DNA of 64,000 nt from Verrucomicrobium spinosum DSM 4136 = JCM 18804 (lineage in GTDB: Bacteria; Verrucomicrobiota; Verrucomicrobiia; Verrucomicrobiales; Verrucomicrobiaceae), in NCBI RefSeq assembly GCF_000172155.1, contig NZ_ABIZ01000001.1, forward strand, positions 186,001 through 250,000, given 5' to 3'. This document shows, piece by piece, positions 9,941 to 19,322 of this stretch. The notes beneath the pieces are model-generated. The model did no database searches. It was not told the origin of the DNA and saw only the letters and a program-made list of their open reading frames with translations. Position numbers and translations under genes: made by a program. The stretch's first letter is position 1, and the number at the start of each line of letters is the position of its first letter.

Positions 9941-11218
9941 ATGAACCGAGCCCCCTGGCTCGTGGCCCTGTGCCTCGGCCTCTCCCTTTCCTCCTCCTTC
10001 GCAAACGCCGCAGCCGCAGACGAGCCGTTTCGTCCGGAAGCGGGGAAGTTCCCGCCTCTCGAGAAGGCTCACACCTACCGTGGCGAACTTGTCTTTGTGG
10101 ATCATGTCAACCGCCGCGGCAGCCTCCGCGTGCAGGGTGAGGGCGGCACTTATTTCCGCAATGCCCCGCAACCCTTTGCCCTGCTCCCGTACGCCGTCGT
10201 TCGTTATCACCATGCCCCGGCGGATCTGAGGGACATTCCGCTCGGCACCGTGATGCACGTCCGGGCTTTCCTTCCGCCAGACCCGAAACTCTCTGCGGTG
10301 CCTGTGTTGCCGGTCAACAACAAGGACAAGATCGCGGGCTACAGCGGCACCGGTGTCGCACCGGCTGAGAACCACGTCCTCCTCCTGGAAGACGAGCCCA
10401 GCCACTGTCAGCGTGAGGGCCTGGTCTGGAAGCTCAAGGAGCTCGAACTCAAAAACCATGAGGGCATGATCATCGCCAGTCGCGAGCCGAAGGCGGGGCC
10501 TGCTGCGGGTGGCAAAGCCCAGGAAGAAAAGCTGACCTTCGACGCCGCCACGCGCGTCTGGCGCGGTCGCGAATCCCTTGCGATCGCCGACTTGGTAACC
10601 GAGGGCATCTGGCCCGCCAACGGCAAGAAATCGCTCGATGGTCAGGCCGTGCTGCTCGGGATCACCTGGAAGCCCACGCCCGATGGTATCTTCACCCGTT
10701 TCCATATCTCGGACATCTGGCTGGATGACGCATCGATGCAACGCGCCGCTCAAAATCAAACCGAGACGCACAAGGCCTTCATCCGCAGCCGCTGGATGCC
10801 CGCCTGGGTGGACACGGTCGAGTATGGCAAGTTCGGCCGCGCCACCGTGACCGCGACCTTGTTCGGCGGCATGGACGAATCTCTCTACGCCGACTTCCAG
10901 AAGGGTGGCCAGGTCTTGGTGAATGGAGCGGAGAATACCCTGAAGCATGCCGGCGGTGCCTACGGCCCCGCGCACATGGCTTCCAAGGGCCCCATCCTCA
11001 ATGTCACGAAGACGCCTGGCGAGGCCCCTGTGGGCAGCAGCGGTATTCAAGTCCAGTTTGAGACGGACCTCGTCATCGAAGGCATCCGCCCGACGAGAGT
11101 CGTCCGCATTCGTCCTACCGGTTGGCCCCAGGTGCAAGTGCCTCGCGAGGAATACGTCGGCGATGGCTCCGATGCGGAAGACCGCTTCCCCACCCCCGTC
11201 ATCTTTCCCAAGTACTGA
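9941..11218 (+). CDS. exported protein of unknown family, paralogue 1
   Basis: 425 residues. Residues 1-26 are a Sec signal peptide ([20 protein letters not shown]). I do not recognise a named domain. Visible landmarks shared with the next gene are [137 protein letters not shown] and a C-terminal [10 protein letters not shown]. Short beta-strand-like segments near the N-terminus ([22 protein letters not shown]) suggest an OB-like or other small beta fold, but that is only an impression. It sits downstream of DUF1552 and upstream of a tandem duplicate, separated by repeats, so it may belong to the same transcription unit. Function unknown. Confidence 0.85.
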   Translation: MNRAPWLVALCLGLSLSSSFANAAAADEPFRPEAGKFPPLEKAHTYRGELVFVDHVNRRGSLRVQGEGGTYFRNAPQPFALLPYAVVRYHHAPADLRDIPLGTVMHVRAFLPPDPKLSAVPVLPVNNKDKIAGYSGTGVAPAENHVLLLEDEPSHCQREGLVWKLKELELKNHEGMIIASREPKAGPAAGGKAQEEKLTFDAATRVWRGRESLAIADLVTEGIWPANGKKSLDGQAVLLGITWKPTPDGIFTRFHISDIWLDDASMQRAAQNQTETHKAFIRSRWMPAWVDTVEYGKFGRATVTATLFGGMDESLYADFQKGGQVLVNGAENTLKHAGGAYGPAHMASKGPILNVTKTPGEAPVGSSGIQVQFETDLVIEGIRPTRVVRIRPTGWPQVQVPREEYVGDGSDAEDRFPTPVIFPKY

Positions 11219-11223
11219 TCTCC

Positions 11224-11290
11224 TGGAGTGATGGAGCAATGGAGCGGTGGAGTATTGAAACTCCATCACTCCAATACTCCACCACTCCAT
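11224..11290. repeat. GGAGTRNT octamer repeat, near-perfect hairpin
   Basis: The cleanest copy of the element. The 19-nt left arm ATGGAGCGGTGGAGTATTG (about 11239-11257) pairs with CAATACTCCACCACTCCAT (about 11272-11290) with a single mismatch, around a short centre that also contains ACTCCATCACTC. It fills almost the whole gap between the two orphan paralogues. Confidence 0.85.
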
Positions 11291-11304
11291 CGCCTCGTTC
11301 CCGC

Positions 11305-12579
11305 ATGAAACCCGCCATCACCCTGCTCGCAGTCTTTTCCTGCGCGCTCACCGCCGCCGCCCTTGCCGCAGACGAGCCCTTCCGGCCTGAGGCCGGGAAG
11401 TTTCCCCCGGTCGAAAAGGCGTACTCCTACCGGGGGGAGCTGGTGTTTGTGGATCATGCCAACCGCCGGGGCAGCCTCCGCGTGGCAGGGTCGGGCGTGT
11501 TTCGCCGGAATGATCCTCAGCCTTTTGCCATGCTCCCCTACGGCATGGTCCGCTATCACAACGCACCGGCGGATCTGCGGGACATCCCACTTGGCACGGT
11601 GTTGCACGTCCGGGCCTTTCTCCCGCCGGACCCAAAGCTCTCCGCCGTGCCCGTTCTGCCGGTCAACAACAAGGAGAAGACCTCGGGTTACGGTGACGCC
11701 GGAAGTGCCCCCGCCGAGAACCACGTCCTCCTCCTTGAGGACGAGCCCAGCCACTGCCAGCGTGAGGGCTTGGTCTGGAAGCTGAAGGAAGTGGATCTTG
11801 GAAACAACCAAGGGATGATCGTCGCCAGCCGCGAACCCAAGGCAGGAACAGGCGCAGGCGGGGACAGCAAGGCCAGCGAGGAAACACTGAGCTTCGACGC
11901 CGCCACTCGTATCTGGCGGGGTCGCGAATGCCTCACGCTCGATGATTTGATCGCTGAGGGGACGTGGCCAGGCAGCGGCAAGAAGTCACTCAATGACCAG
12001 GCTGTCCTGTTGGGAATCACCTGGAAGCCTACCTTGGGAGGTGTGTTCACCCGCTTCCACATCTCAGACATCTGGCTGGACGACGCCGCGATGCAACGCG
12101 CCGCTCATGTCCAGACCGAGACCCACAAGGCATTCATTCGCACCCGTTGGATGCCCGCCTGGGTGGATGCGGTGGAGTACGGCAAGTTCGGCCGCGCCAC
12201 CGTCACCGCGACATTGTTCGGCGGCATGGATGAGACTCTCTACGCGGAATTCAAGACGGGTATCGCCGCAGTGATGAATGGGGTGGAGAACACCTTGAAG
12301 CACACCGAAGGCGGCACCGCGGGACCCGCGCAGATGGCTGCACGAGGCAAAATTCTCGACGTCACGAAGACGCCCGGCGAAGCCCCTCTGGGCAGCAGCG
12401 GCATCCAGGTCCGTTTTGAGACAGACCTCATCACTGAAGGCCTCCGTCCCACCCGGGTCGTCCGCATCCGTCCCGCAGATTGGCCCGATGTGCATCTGCC
12501 ACGAGAGGAATATCTCAACAGCGGGAACTTCAGCCACGAAGACAGGTTCCCGACGCCAGCGATTTTTCCGAAGTACTAG
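11305..12579 (+). CDS. exported protein of unknown family, paralogue 2
   Basis: 424 residues with a signal peptide ([19 protein letters not shown]). It aligns with the preceding protein from end to end without large gaps and shares most residues: [117 protein letters not shown] and [10 protein letters not shown]. The pair is therefore a tandem duplication that has diverged. Start at 11305 is chosen because it begins the signal peptide; longer in-frame starts would translate the repeat hairpin. No family recognised and no function proposed beyond export. The DUF1552 neighbour suggests a periplasmic role. Confidence 0.85.
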   Translation: MKPAITLLAVFSCALTAAALAADEPFRPEAGKFPPVEKAYSYRGELVFVDHANRRGSLRVAGSGVFRRNDPQPFAMLPYGMVRYHNAPADLRDIPLGTVLHVRAFLPPDPKLSAVPVLPVNNKEKTSGYGDAGSAPAENHVLLLEDEPSHCQREGLVWKLKEVDLGNNQGMIVASREPKAGTGAGGDSKASEETLSFDAATRIWRGRECLTLDDLIAEGTWPGSGKKSLNDQAVLLGITWKPTLGGVFTRFHISDIWLDDAAMQRAAHVQTETHKAFIRTRWMPAWVDAVEYGKFGRATVTATLFGGMDETLYAEFKTGIAAVMNGVENTLKHTEGGTAGPAQMAARGKILDVTKTPGEAPLGSSGIQVRFETDLITEGLRPTRVVRIRPADWPDVHLPREEYLNSGNFSHEDRFPTPAIFPKY

Positions 12580-12831
12580 GAAGGGTTCGAACCGAAGGGG
12601 CTGCGATATGCGGAAGGACTGCGGTGGCAGACCTCAACACGCTCGAACCCTCCTACACGTTTCATCGCTCCGCTCCCACTGCCGGTTGAGACAACCGGAC
12701 TACGCCCGAGGCGGCAGCGGAAGTGTAGTGGTAGGCTTCAGCCTGCCTTTGGAAGACGTGTCCCTGCCGGGGGGGCGTCGGGTGAGTTTCTCAAGCGTTG
12801 CCAGGGACACAGTCCCGGCCAATCGCCTATA
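12580..12831. other. gene-free stretch with REP-like hairpins
   Basis: With the operator and leader that follow, about 340 bp lie between two genes and contain no convincing coding frame. Two palindromes are visible: AGGCTTCAGCCT at 12733-12744, and GTGTCCCTG (12758-12766) pairing with CAGGGACAC (12802-12810). The style (hairpins between genes, GC-rich) resembles repetitive extragenic elements of Verrucomicrobiota. Confidence 0.5.
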
Positions 12832-12878
12832 AAAGTGTCAACACTATCGCCTAAATATCGGAATAGTGTTGACACTTT
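12832..12878. promoter_or_regulatory. inverted-repeat operator of the first FadR-type regulator
   Basis: A perfect 16-bp inverted repeat: AAAGTGTCAACACTAT at 12832-12847 and ATAGTGTTGACACTTT at 12863-12878, separated by 15 bp. Each arm contains a near-palindromic core, GTGTCAACAC or its complement, and the two cores are 31 bp apart (about three helical turns). It lies 43 bp before the regulator's start codon, which suggests autoregulation. A second operator of the same spacing precedes the paralogous regulator at 19375. Confidence 0.8.
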
Positions 12879-12921
12879 ACCCTTGAGGTTGCATTTCTGC
12901 CGACGCCCTACCGCATCGCGT

Positions 12922-13731
12922 ATGTCCCGGAAATCCTCGCCACCACGTCCCAATCTGGCCCACGAAGTTCTTTCCCGACTGCGAACTGAGATCATCTCTG
13001 GCGCTTTCAAGCCGGGGGAGGCGCTTGCAGAACCGGGGCTGGCATTGCGTTTCGGCGTGAGCCGCGGCCCGGTGCGGGAGGCCATGATCGAGCTGGAGCG
13101 CGCGGGGTTGGTCCAGTTCGAACCGACGGGGCGGACGCGTGTCCGCACCATGGGGGAGAAAGACATCGCGGAAATCATCGAGGCGCGGGTGGCACTGGAG
13201 TCGATGGGCGCCCGGCTGGCGGCGATCCGCTGGAGCGGCGAGCATTCCCGGTGGGTCGAACAAAACCTCGCGGCCCAGGAGCAGGCTGCGGGAATCACGG
13301 ATTTCAGGAAACTGGACGCGGACATGCACGAATACATCATGCAGTGCGGCGGTAATCGACGTCTCGAGACGCTCTGGCAGAACATCCGCTGGCAGTTTGA
13401 GATGGCGCTGGCCTCCGTGGACCGGTTGCAGGGGACGCAGGCGGCGGAGCTGCACCAATTCGCCATTAAGGGGCATCGCAAGGTTCTGGACGCGCTGGCG
13501 GCACGGGAGCCCGGTGCGGCCGCGAGCATGATGTCCTGGCACATCACCAGTACGCTGGAGTGGACCACTCCAGGGACTGCGGACAATCTTTTCCAGCTTC
13601 CCGCCTCCTCGGGTTCGCCCTTGCCACGGGATTGGCGCACCTCAGCGGAGCCGGCGTCCGGAGCGGCGGCGCTCATGACAGCAGGTTCAAGGAAAGTAGC
13701 AAGGAATCAACGAAACCCACGTGGAGAATGA
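12922..13731 (+). CDS. GntR/FadR-type transcriptional regulator
   Basis: 269 residues. N-terminal winged helix (EVLSRLRTEIISGAFKPGEA, ALRFGVSRGPVREAMIELER, AGLVQFEPTGRTRVRT) followed by an FCD-type ligand-binding domain (ARVALESMGARLAAIRW, LDADMHEYIMQCGGNRRL, RWQFEMALASV, HRKVLDALAAREPGAAASMM). FCD regulators typically sense organic or sugar acids. The ATG at 12922 is preferred; an upstream in-frame GTG at 12835 would lie inside the operator. The stop overlaps the start of the cytochrome gene (ATGA, 13728-13731), so translation is coupled, and the operon then carries DUF1501 and an HpcH-type aldolase. That points to control of a sugar-acid route, by inference. The C-terminal ~40 residues are low in structure. 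Confidence 0.9.
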   Translation: MSRKSSPPRPNLAHEVLSRLRTEIISGAFKPGEALAEPGLALRFGVSRGPVREAMIELERAGLVQFEPTGRTRVRTMGEKDIAEIIEARVALESMGARLAAIRWSGEHSRWVEQNLAAQEQAAGITDFRKLDADMHEYIMQCGGNRRLETLWQNIRWQFEMALASVDRLQGTQAAELHQFAIKGHRKVLDALAAREPGAAASMMSWHITSTLEWTTPGTADNLFQLPASSGSPLPRDWRTSAEPASGAAALMTAGSRKVARNQRNPRGE

Positions 13732-16700
13732 ACCGGCTGAGACTCCCCTGCCTCTGGTTTTTCCTGGCTGGCACCGCCCTTCCCGCGTTTGCCAGCGACC
13801 ACGCGTCGCGGGCTGCGCTGACCTTTTTTGAGAAGGAAGTGAGGCCCATTCTCGCGAACCGCTGCTACGACTGCCACGGTGAAAAGAAGCAAAAAGGGGG
13901 TCTCCGTGCGGATCACATCGAATTCTTGAAAGTCGGCGGCGACAGCGGTCCGGCCCTGGTTCCAGGAAATCCAGGGGCGTCTCCGCTGATGGAGGCGGTG
14001 CACCACGCCAATGTGGCATTCAAGATGCCGCCCAAGGAAAAGTTGCCGGATGCGGAAATCGCGGTGTTGCAGAAGTGGATTGAAATGGGGGCACCCTGGC
14101 CCGAAGACGCCGCGAAGAAGGTCATCGTGACTGAGGGCGGCTTTACCAAGGAGGAGCGGGACTTCTGGTTTTTCCAGCCATTGGCAAAGACAGCCCCTCC
14201 GCAGACTGAGGGAAACTGGGCTCGCAATGATATTGACCGCTTCATCGCGCAAAAGCACAAGGAGCTGAAGCTAACCCCGGCACCGGAAGCGGACCGCCGC
14301 GAACTGGTGCGCCGGCTATATTTCGACCTGCACGGGCTGCCGCCCACCCAGGCGCAGTGGGAGGCGTTTGTGCAAAGTCAGGATCCGCTGGCATATGAAA
14401 AACTCGTGGAGGATCTGCTGGCCAGCCCGCGCTACGGCGAACGCTGGGCCCAGCACTGGCTGGATCTCGTGCGCTATGCGGAGAGTGACGGCTACAACGT
14501 GGATTTCTACCGCCCTTCAGTATGGCCGTATCGGGACTACGTCATCCAGTCTCTCAACGACGACAAGCCTTACGATCAGTTCGTGCGCGAACAGATCGCA
14601 GGCGATGAAATCGCTCCAGAGGACCCGAATGTGGTCATCGCAACGGCATTCTTCCGTCACCCCATGTATGAGTACAACCTGCGCGACGTGCGCGGGCAGT
14701 GGGACGTCATCCTTACTGACATGACGGATACCACGGGCGAGCTCTTCCTCGGCCTCAGCATGGGCTGCGCCCGCTGCCACAATCACAAATTCGACCCGAT
14801 TCTGCAAAAGGACTATTACGCCCTGCGCGCCTTCCTCACACCGGTGCATTGGCGCGATGACCTGAAGCTGGTCGCGCCAGAGGTGAAACGGGCGTACGAC
14901 GAGCAACGCGGGAAGTGGGAGGCGGCGACGGCGGAAGTCCGGTCGAAGATCGACGCCCTGACCAAGCCGCATGTGGACAGGGCCGTGGAACGCTGGCGGG
15001 TCAGCTTTCCCCAGGACCTGCAGGCCATGACGCTCAAGCCTGAGGAGAACCGCAACGAGCTGGAAAAGCAGCTCGCCGGGCTCTGCGAACGGCAGCTCGA
15101 GTACGCCCGCAGCACCGCCAATCCAGCAGTTGCGCTCAAGACGGACGAGGAAAAGGCCCAATACCAGGCGCTCCAGGCCGAGTTGAAGCGATTCGACGGG
15201 CTCAAACCCAAACCGCTGCTCGATGCTTTCGTGATCACGGATGCCGGACCGCAAGCTCCGGCGAACATCCTCAAAACGCGCAAAGGAGAGCAGGAAGTAG
15301 CGCCGGGCTTCCTCACGATCGTCGATCCCAAACCGCCGCAGATCACCCCGACCGCGACCTCCACCGGCCGCCGCAAGGCGCTGGCAGAGTGGATCACGCG
15401 CCCGAACAACCAGCTCACCACCCGGGTCATGGTGAACCGCGTCTGGCAGTATCATTTCGGTAAGGGGATCGTCGGTACCGCCAGTGAATTTGGCAAACTG
15501 GGGGAGCCGCCGACCCATCCGGAGCTGCTCGACCATCTGGCCGCCCAATTTGTGGCCGATGGCTGGCGCTTGAAGCCGCTCCATCGCGCGATTCTGCTCT
15601 CCGCGACCTATCGTCAAACCGCGCGTCGTGAGCCGGACGAGATGATGGCCAAGGTTGATCCATCGAACCGATACCTGTGGCGCTTTCATCCGCGCCGGCT
15701 TGATGCGGAGGAGGTGCGGGACGCCCTGCTTTCTGTGAGCGGCGAGCTGGATGCCAAGGCTGGCGGACCTGCCGCGGATGGCAACGGGACACGCCGCTCC
15801 ATCTACACGACGAAAAAGCGCAACAGTCCCAATGAACTGCTGCGCGCCCTGGACATGCCTGGAGGCTTTGCGAGCACCGCAGAACGTCTCAGCACGACCA
15901 CGCCCACCCAGGCTCTACAGCTGATCAACGGGGACTGGCTCTCCCTGCGTGCCGGTAAACTTGCGGCCCGAGTGGATGGGGTGGACGATGCCTGGCAGAC
16001 GGTGTTGGGCCGTCCGCCCGAGCCGCACGAACGGGCTGCGGCGGAAGCGTTCTTAAAGAGGCGGATCGAAGCCGCCAGCGCCGCCGCCCCTGCCGTGGCA
16101 GCGAGAGACGATGCGGGCCCCATGGGCTTCAAGGGCGACACTCCGCATGAGCGACTGCTGGTGGAGACGGATGAGAGAGAGGGGGATGAGTTCACGGTCG
16201 AGACGGTGGTGAATCTTCGCAGCATCGATCCCAATGCCGAGTTGCGCACGCTGGTTTCCCGCTGGGATGGCAGCAAGGACAAGCCGGAGTCCTTTGGTTG
16301 GAGCATTGATGTGACGGGCGTCAAATCACGATACAAACCGCGGCACGTTCTCATGCAGTTCGTGGGGTATGATGCGAATGCGAACATCGGCTACCAGGTT
16401 GTGGCTTCCACGCTGCACATGGAGATCGGCCGCCGTTATTACCTCGCTGCCCGGGTTTCTGTGCCTCGTCGAAATGTCACCTTCACCCTGCGCGATCTCG
16501 AGACTCCCGGCACCCCCGCGTCTTCGAGCGTCATCCCGCTCGACAGCCTCTCCAAACTCAGCCAGGGCACTTCACCCATCGTGCTCGGTGGCCTGAGCAA
16601 GCGCACCCTGGCCCGCCAGTGGGATGGCCAGATCGAGGCGCTGCGCGTGGCGGGTGGTTACCTCGCAGATGAGGCGCTGAGCCCTGACACCAGGAAGTGG

Positions 16701-16859
16701 GGGGAGGTCATCATGCGCTGGCGCGCCACCGATCCTCCGGACCCGAGGATTACCTGGAGCGGCTCTGATACGCCGGACCAGAATGACCCTGCCGGTCAGG
16801 CCATGAACGACCTCTGTCTCGCGCTGCTGAACAGCAACGAATTTTTCTACCTGCACTAA
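13728..16859 (+). CDS. PSD1-type cytochrome protein (DUF1549/DUF1553) with LamG-like insert
   Basis: 1043 residues with a signal peptide (LPCLWFFLAGTALPAFA). Order of parts: c-type haem site CYDCH in a planctomycete cytochrome C domain (FFEKEVRPILANRCYDCHG), DUF1549 (RRLYFDLHGLPPT, RYGERWAQHWLDLVRYAESD, GCARCHNHKFDPI with a second CxxCH), a coiled linker, then DUF1553 (RKALAEWITRPNNQLTTRVM, VNRVWQYHFGKGIVGTASEF, HPRRLDAEEVRDALLSVSG, STTTPTQALQLING). Within the C-terminal part of DUF1553, between ILGRPPEP-like AEAFLKRR and the terminal LCLALLNSNEFFYLH, about 190 residues form a LamG/concanavalin-like beta domain (FTVETVVNLRSIDPNAELRT; YYLAARVSV). Known family role is unclear; periplasmic redox protein acting with the DUF1501 neighbour is inferred. 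Translationally coupled to the regulator upstream. Confidence 0.93.
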   Translation: MNRLRLPCLWFFLAGTALPAFASDHASRAALTFFEKEVRPILANRCYDCHGEKKQKGGLRADHIEFLKVGGDSGPALVPGNPGASPLMEAVHHANVAFKMPPKEKLPDAEIAVLQKWIEMGAPWPEDAAKKVIVTEGGFTKEERDFWFFQPLAKTAPPQTEGNWARNDIDRFIAQKHKELKLTPAPEADRRELVRRLYFDLHGLPPTQAQWEAFVQSQDPLAYEKLVEDLLASPRYGERWAQHWLDLVRYAESDGYNVDFYRPSVWPYRDYVIQSLNDDKPYDQFVREQIAGDEIAPEDPNVVIATAFFRHPMYEYNLRDVRGQWDVILTDMTDTTGELFLGLSMGCARCHNHKFDPILQKDYYALRAFLTPVHWRDDLKLVAPEVKRAYDEQRGKWEAATAEVRSKIDALTKPHVDRAVERWRVSFPQDLQAMTLKPEENRNELEKQLAGLCERQLEYARSTANPAVALKTDEEKAQYQALQAELKRFDGLKPKPLLDAFVITDAGPQAPANILKTRKGEQEVAPGFLTIVDPKPPQITPTATSTGRRKALAEWITRPNNQLTTRVMVNRVWQYHFGKGIVGTASEFGKLGEPPTHPELLDHLAAQFVADGWRLKPLHRAILLSATYRQTARREPDEMMAKVDPSNRYLWRFHPRRLDAEEVRDALLSVSGELDAKAGGPAADGNGTRRSIYTTKKRNSPNELLRALDMPGGFASTAERLSTTTPTQALQLINGDWLSLRAGKLAARVDGVDDAWQTVLGRPPEPHERAAAEAFLKRRIEAASAAAPAVAARDDAGPMGFKGDTPHERLLVETDEREGDEFTVETVVNLRSIDPNAELRTLVSRWDGSKDKPESFGWSIDVTGVKSRYKPRHVLMQFVGYDANANIGYQVVASTLHMEIGRRYYLAARVSVPRRNVTFTLRDLETPGTPASSSVIPLDSLSKLSQGTSPIVLGGLSKRTLARQWDGQIEALRVAGGYLADEALSPDTRKWGEVIMRWRATDPPDPRITWSGSDTPDQNDPAGQAMNDLCLALLNSNEFFYLH

Positions 16860-16885
16860 GTCCAGCTCCCGCACTTTCCCTGCTT

Positions 16886-18304
16886 ATGTCCTGTCACCGT
16901 TACGATCTGCCCGCTTCCCGCCGCCACTTCCTTCAAACGGCCGGCTGCGGCTTCGGCTCAGTTGCCCTGGCGGCGCTCCTCGGCGAACAGGCTGCCGCTG
17001 CGCCTGTTCGAGCACCGCACCGGCCCGCGCAGGCCAAGAACGTCATCTTCCTCTTCATGGAAGGTGGCCCGAGCCATCTCGACACCTTCGACTACAAACC
17101 GCTGCTCAACAAGCTCGCCGGACAGCCGCTGCCTGCCAGCTTTGGCCAGCCGCTCACCGCCGCAGGGGAGGGGAAATCGCCGCTGCTAGGGTGCAAACGC
17201 ACCTGGCAGCAGCGCGGACAAGGAGGACTGTGGATCAGCGACTGGTTCACGGAAACGGCGCGCCATGCAGATGATCTCGCCGTCATCCGGTCGTGCGCTT
17301 CCAGCGGCATCAACCACGCGGGCGGCGTGTGCTCCATGAACACCGGCTCCATCTTCGGCGGCCGGCCTTCACTCGGTGCCTGGGCTTCATACGGGCTCGG
17401 TACCGACAACCAGAACCTGCCCGCCTTCGTCGTCATCAAGGACAGTGAGGGCACGGTGGTAAACGGCGTGCGGAACTGGGGCAGCGGATTCATGCCCGCC
17501 GTCTATCAGGGCGTCGAATTCAACTCCGACGGCACCCCGATCAAGTACTTGGACAACCCCAAGGACGTGGACCGCCAGCGCCAGCGCGACCGGCTGGATT
17601 TCCTGGGTGAGCTCAACCGCAACTTCAACGCGACCCGCACGACCAACACTGAGCTCGACGCCCGTATTCGCAGCTTCGAACTCGCCTACCAGATGCAGGC
17701 CGAGGCGCCCAGTGCGGTCGATTTGAGCAAGGAAAGCGCGGCCACGAAAAAGCTCTACGGGATGGACCAGAAGGAAACCGCTACCTTCGGCCGCAACTGC
17801 CTGCTCGCACGACGCCTGGTGGAAAACGGGGTGCGATTTGTCCAGCTCTACAGCGGTGCAGGCAGCAAGTGGGACAGCCACAAGGAAATCGAAAGCAATC
17901 ACACCAAGCTGTGCCACTCGGTGGACAAGCCCATCGCCGGTCTGCTCACGGATCTGAAATCACGCGGCCTGCTGGAGGAGACGCTCGTCATCTGGGGCGG
18001 CGAATTTGGCCGTACCCCGATGAGTGAGCAGGGGGACGGACGCGACCACAATCCGACGGGCTTCACCATGTGGATGGCTGGTGGCGGGGTGAAAGGCGGC
18101 CAGACCTACGGCGCGACGGACGACCTTGGACTTTTCGCCGTGGAAGACCGTCTGCATGTTCACGATCTCCACGCTACCATCATGTACCTGCTGGGAATCG
18201 ATCACACCCAGCTCGTTTACAACCACAAGGGGCGGCCCGAGCGCATCGATCAAAACGAGGGGCACCCCTACCGCAAACTCCTTGGAGACTCCGCCATCGT
18301 CTGA
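16886..18304 (+). CDS. DUF1501 protein, Tat-exported
   Basis: 472 residues. Twin-arginine signal (SRRHFLQTAGCGFGSVALAA). DUF1501 landmarks: KNVIFLFMEGGPSHLDTFDY, CASSGINHAGGVCSMNTGS, RPSLGAWASYGLGTDNQNLP, GRNCLLARRLVENGVRFVQL, DSHKEIESNHTKLCHSVDKP, VIWGGEFGRTPMSEQGDGRD, HNPTGFTMWMAGGGVKGG and HDLHATIMYLLGIDH. DUF1501 belongs to the alkaline phosphatase/sulfatase superfamily fold and pairs with PSD1-type cytochromes across Planctomycetota and Verrucomicrobiota; substrate not established. The gene is 26 bp downstream of the PSD1 gene and 19 bp upstream of the aldolase, so it is in one operon under the FadR-type regulator. Confidence 0.94.
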   Translation: MSCHRYDLPASRRHFLQTAGCGFGSVALAALLGEQAAAAPVRAPHRPAQAKNVIFLFMEGGPSHLDTFDYKPLLNKLAGQPLPASFGQPLTAAGEGKSPLLGCKRTWQQRGQGGLWISDWFTETARHADDLAVIRSCASSGINHAGGVCSMNTGSIFGGRPSLGAWASYGLGTDNQNLPAFVVIKDSEGTVVNGVRNWGSGFMPAVYQGVEFNSDGTPIKYLDNPKDVDRQRQRDRLDFLGELNRNFNATRTTNTELDARIRSFELAYQMQAEAPSAVDLSKESAATKKLYGMDQKETATFGRNCLLARRLVENGVRFVQLYSGAGSKWDSHKEIESNHTKLCHSVDKPIAGLLTDLKSRGLLEETLVIWGGEFGRTPMSEQGDGRDHNPTGFTMWMAGGGVKGGQTYGATDDLGLFAVEDRLHVHDLHATIMYLLGIDHTQLVYNHKGRPERIDQNEGHPYRKLLGDSAIV

Positions 18305-18323
18305 CCCCAAGCCCTTTCTCTCT

Positions 18324-19136
18324 ATGGATATCTCCCTCCCTGAACATGGTCTGCAGCTCGGCACCTGGTTGCAGACCGGGTCTTCCGTCATTGCTGAACT
18401 TGCGGATGCCAGTGGATTCGACTGGCTGCTCATCGACCTTGAGCATGGCAGTGGCACTGAGGCAGCGGTGCTCCCGCAACTCCAGGCGATCCGTCGCGCT
18501 GCGGGCATCGTCCGAGTGGGTGCCCCGCATCCAGACCTCATAGGGCGGGTGCTGGACTGGGGGGCTGCGGGCGTCATGGTGCCGCATGTTTCCACCGTGG
18601 AAAAGGCCGAGCTCTGTGTACGTGCCATGCGTTACCCTCCTCTGGGGGACCGCGGTCTCGCCTACATGTCGCGCTCTCATGGTTACGGCATGAATCAACA
18701 GACTGAAGAAACAGCCCCGCTTTTCTTCGCCCAGATCGAGACGATCGAAGCCGTGGAAAACGCACGTGCCATCGCGGCGCTGGATGGGGTAGATGTTCTC
18801 TTTGTGGGTCCGGCCGATCTGCGGCGCAATATCCAGGCCTATCCGCAGCGCGCCACCCGGGACTACACGGCCTGCCTGCAGGAAGTCGCGGCTGCGGCCC
18901 AGGCTGCGGGGAAATCCTGCGGCCTCCTCCTTGGTCATTCAGACGACGCCCTCGAGTTCCAGGCCCTCGGCTTTACCCATCTGGCAATCGAAACCGACAT
19001 CACTCTCCTGCGCGAAGGCTACCGCCGTGCCTTGCAACCCCTGCGCGTGAACGGAGCTGGCAAGGCTCGCTTGAATGGATCGCCCGGTCTGCCAGCCGTC
19101 AGGGCGCGCAATGGAGCAGAAGTGAAATGCCCATGA
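18324..19136 (+). CDS. HpcH/HpaI-type aldolase (class II, pyruvate-forming)
   Basis: 270 residues. The fold is shown by LGTWLQTGSSVIAELADASG, FDWLLIDLEHGSG, IVRVGAPHPDLIGRVLDWGA, AGVMVPHVSTVEKAELCVRA, RYPPLGDRG, LFFAQIETIEAVENA (metal-binding Glu) and VDVLFVGPADL (metal-binding Asp). Enzymes of this family cleave 2-keto-3-deoxy or 4-hydroxy-2-oxo acids to pyruvate plus an aldehyde; the group includes 2-dehydro-3-deoxyglucarate aldolase and 4-hydroxy-2-oxoheptanedioate aldolase, which I cannot tell apart here. The ATG at 18324 is chosen because it starts the first strand; a longer in-frame start would overlap DUF1501. It closes the operon headed by a FadR-type regulator, fitting sugar-acid catabolism. 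The C-terminal 25 residues are not family-like. Confidence 0.9.
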   Translation: MDISLPEHGLQLGTWLQTGSSVIAELADASGFDWLLIDLEHGSGTEAAVLPQLQAIRRAAGIVRVGAPHPDLIGRVLDWGAAGVMVPHVSTVEKAELCVRAMRYPPLGDRGLAYMSRSHGYGMNQQTEETAPLFFAQIETIEAVENARAIAALDGVDVLFVGPADLRRNIQAYPQRATRDYTACLQEVAAAAQAAGKSCGLLLGHSDDALEFQALGFTHLAIETDITLLREGYRRALQPLRVNGAGKARLNGSPGLPAVRARNGAEVKCP

Positions 19137-19322
19137 AAAATCCTCCGGCACCAGCTGCCCGTTGATCCAACCGAAACACGCTCAAAACGCTGCGTGCGTC
19201 CTCCAGTGTATGAGGGGCCTCATGGCAGATTTGCAGGGACATCCACCGGACTGCCGATAGCTCTGCCATTCCTTCCTGCGGAAAACCCAGGTCGCACAAA
19301 TTACGCTTCCGTTTAATAAAAA

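Noticed and set aside
9842-11290. Minus-strand frame of 482 codons
   Set aside because: Antisense to the first orphan paralogue and translates repeat DNA at both ends.
12835-12921. GTG start for the first FadR-type regulator, giving 29 extra residues
   Set aside because: It would translate the operator itself; the ATG at 12922 begins at the family's N-terminus.
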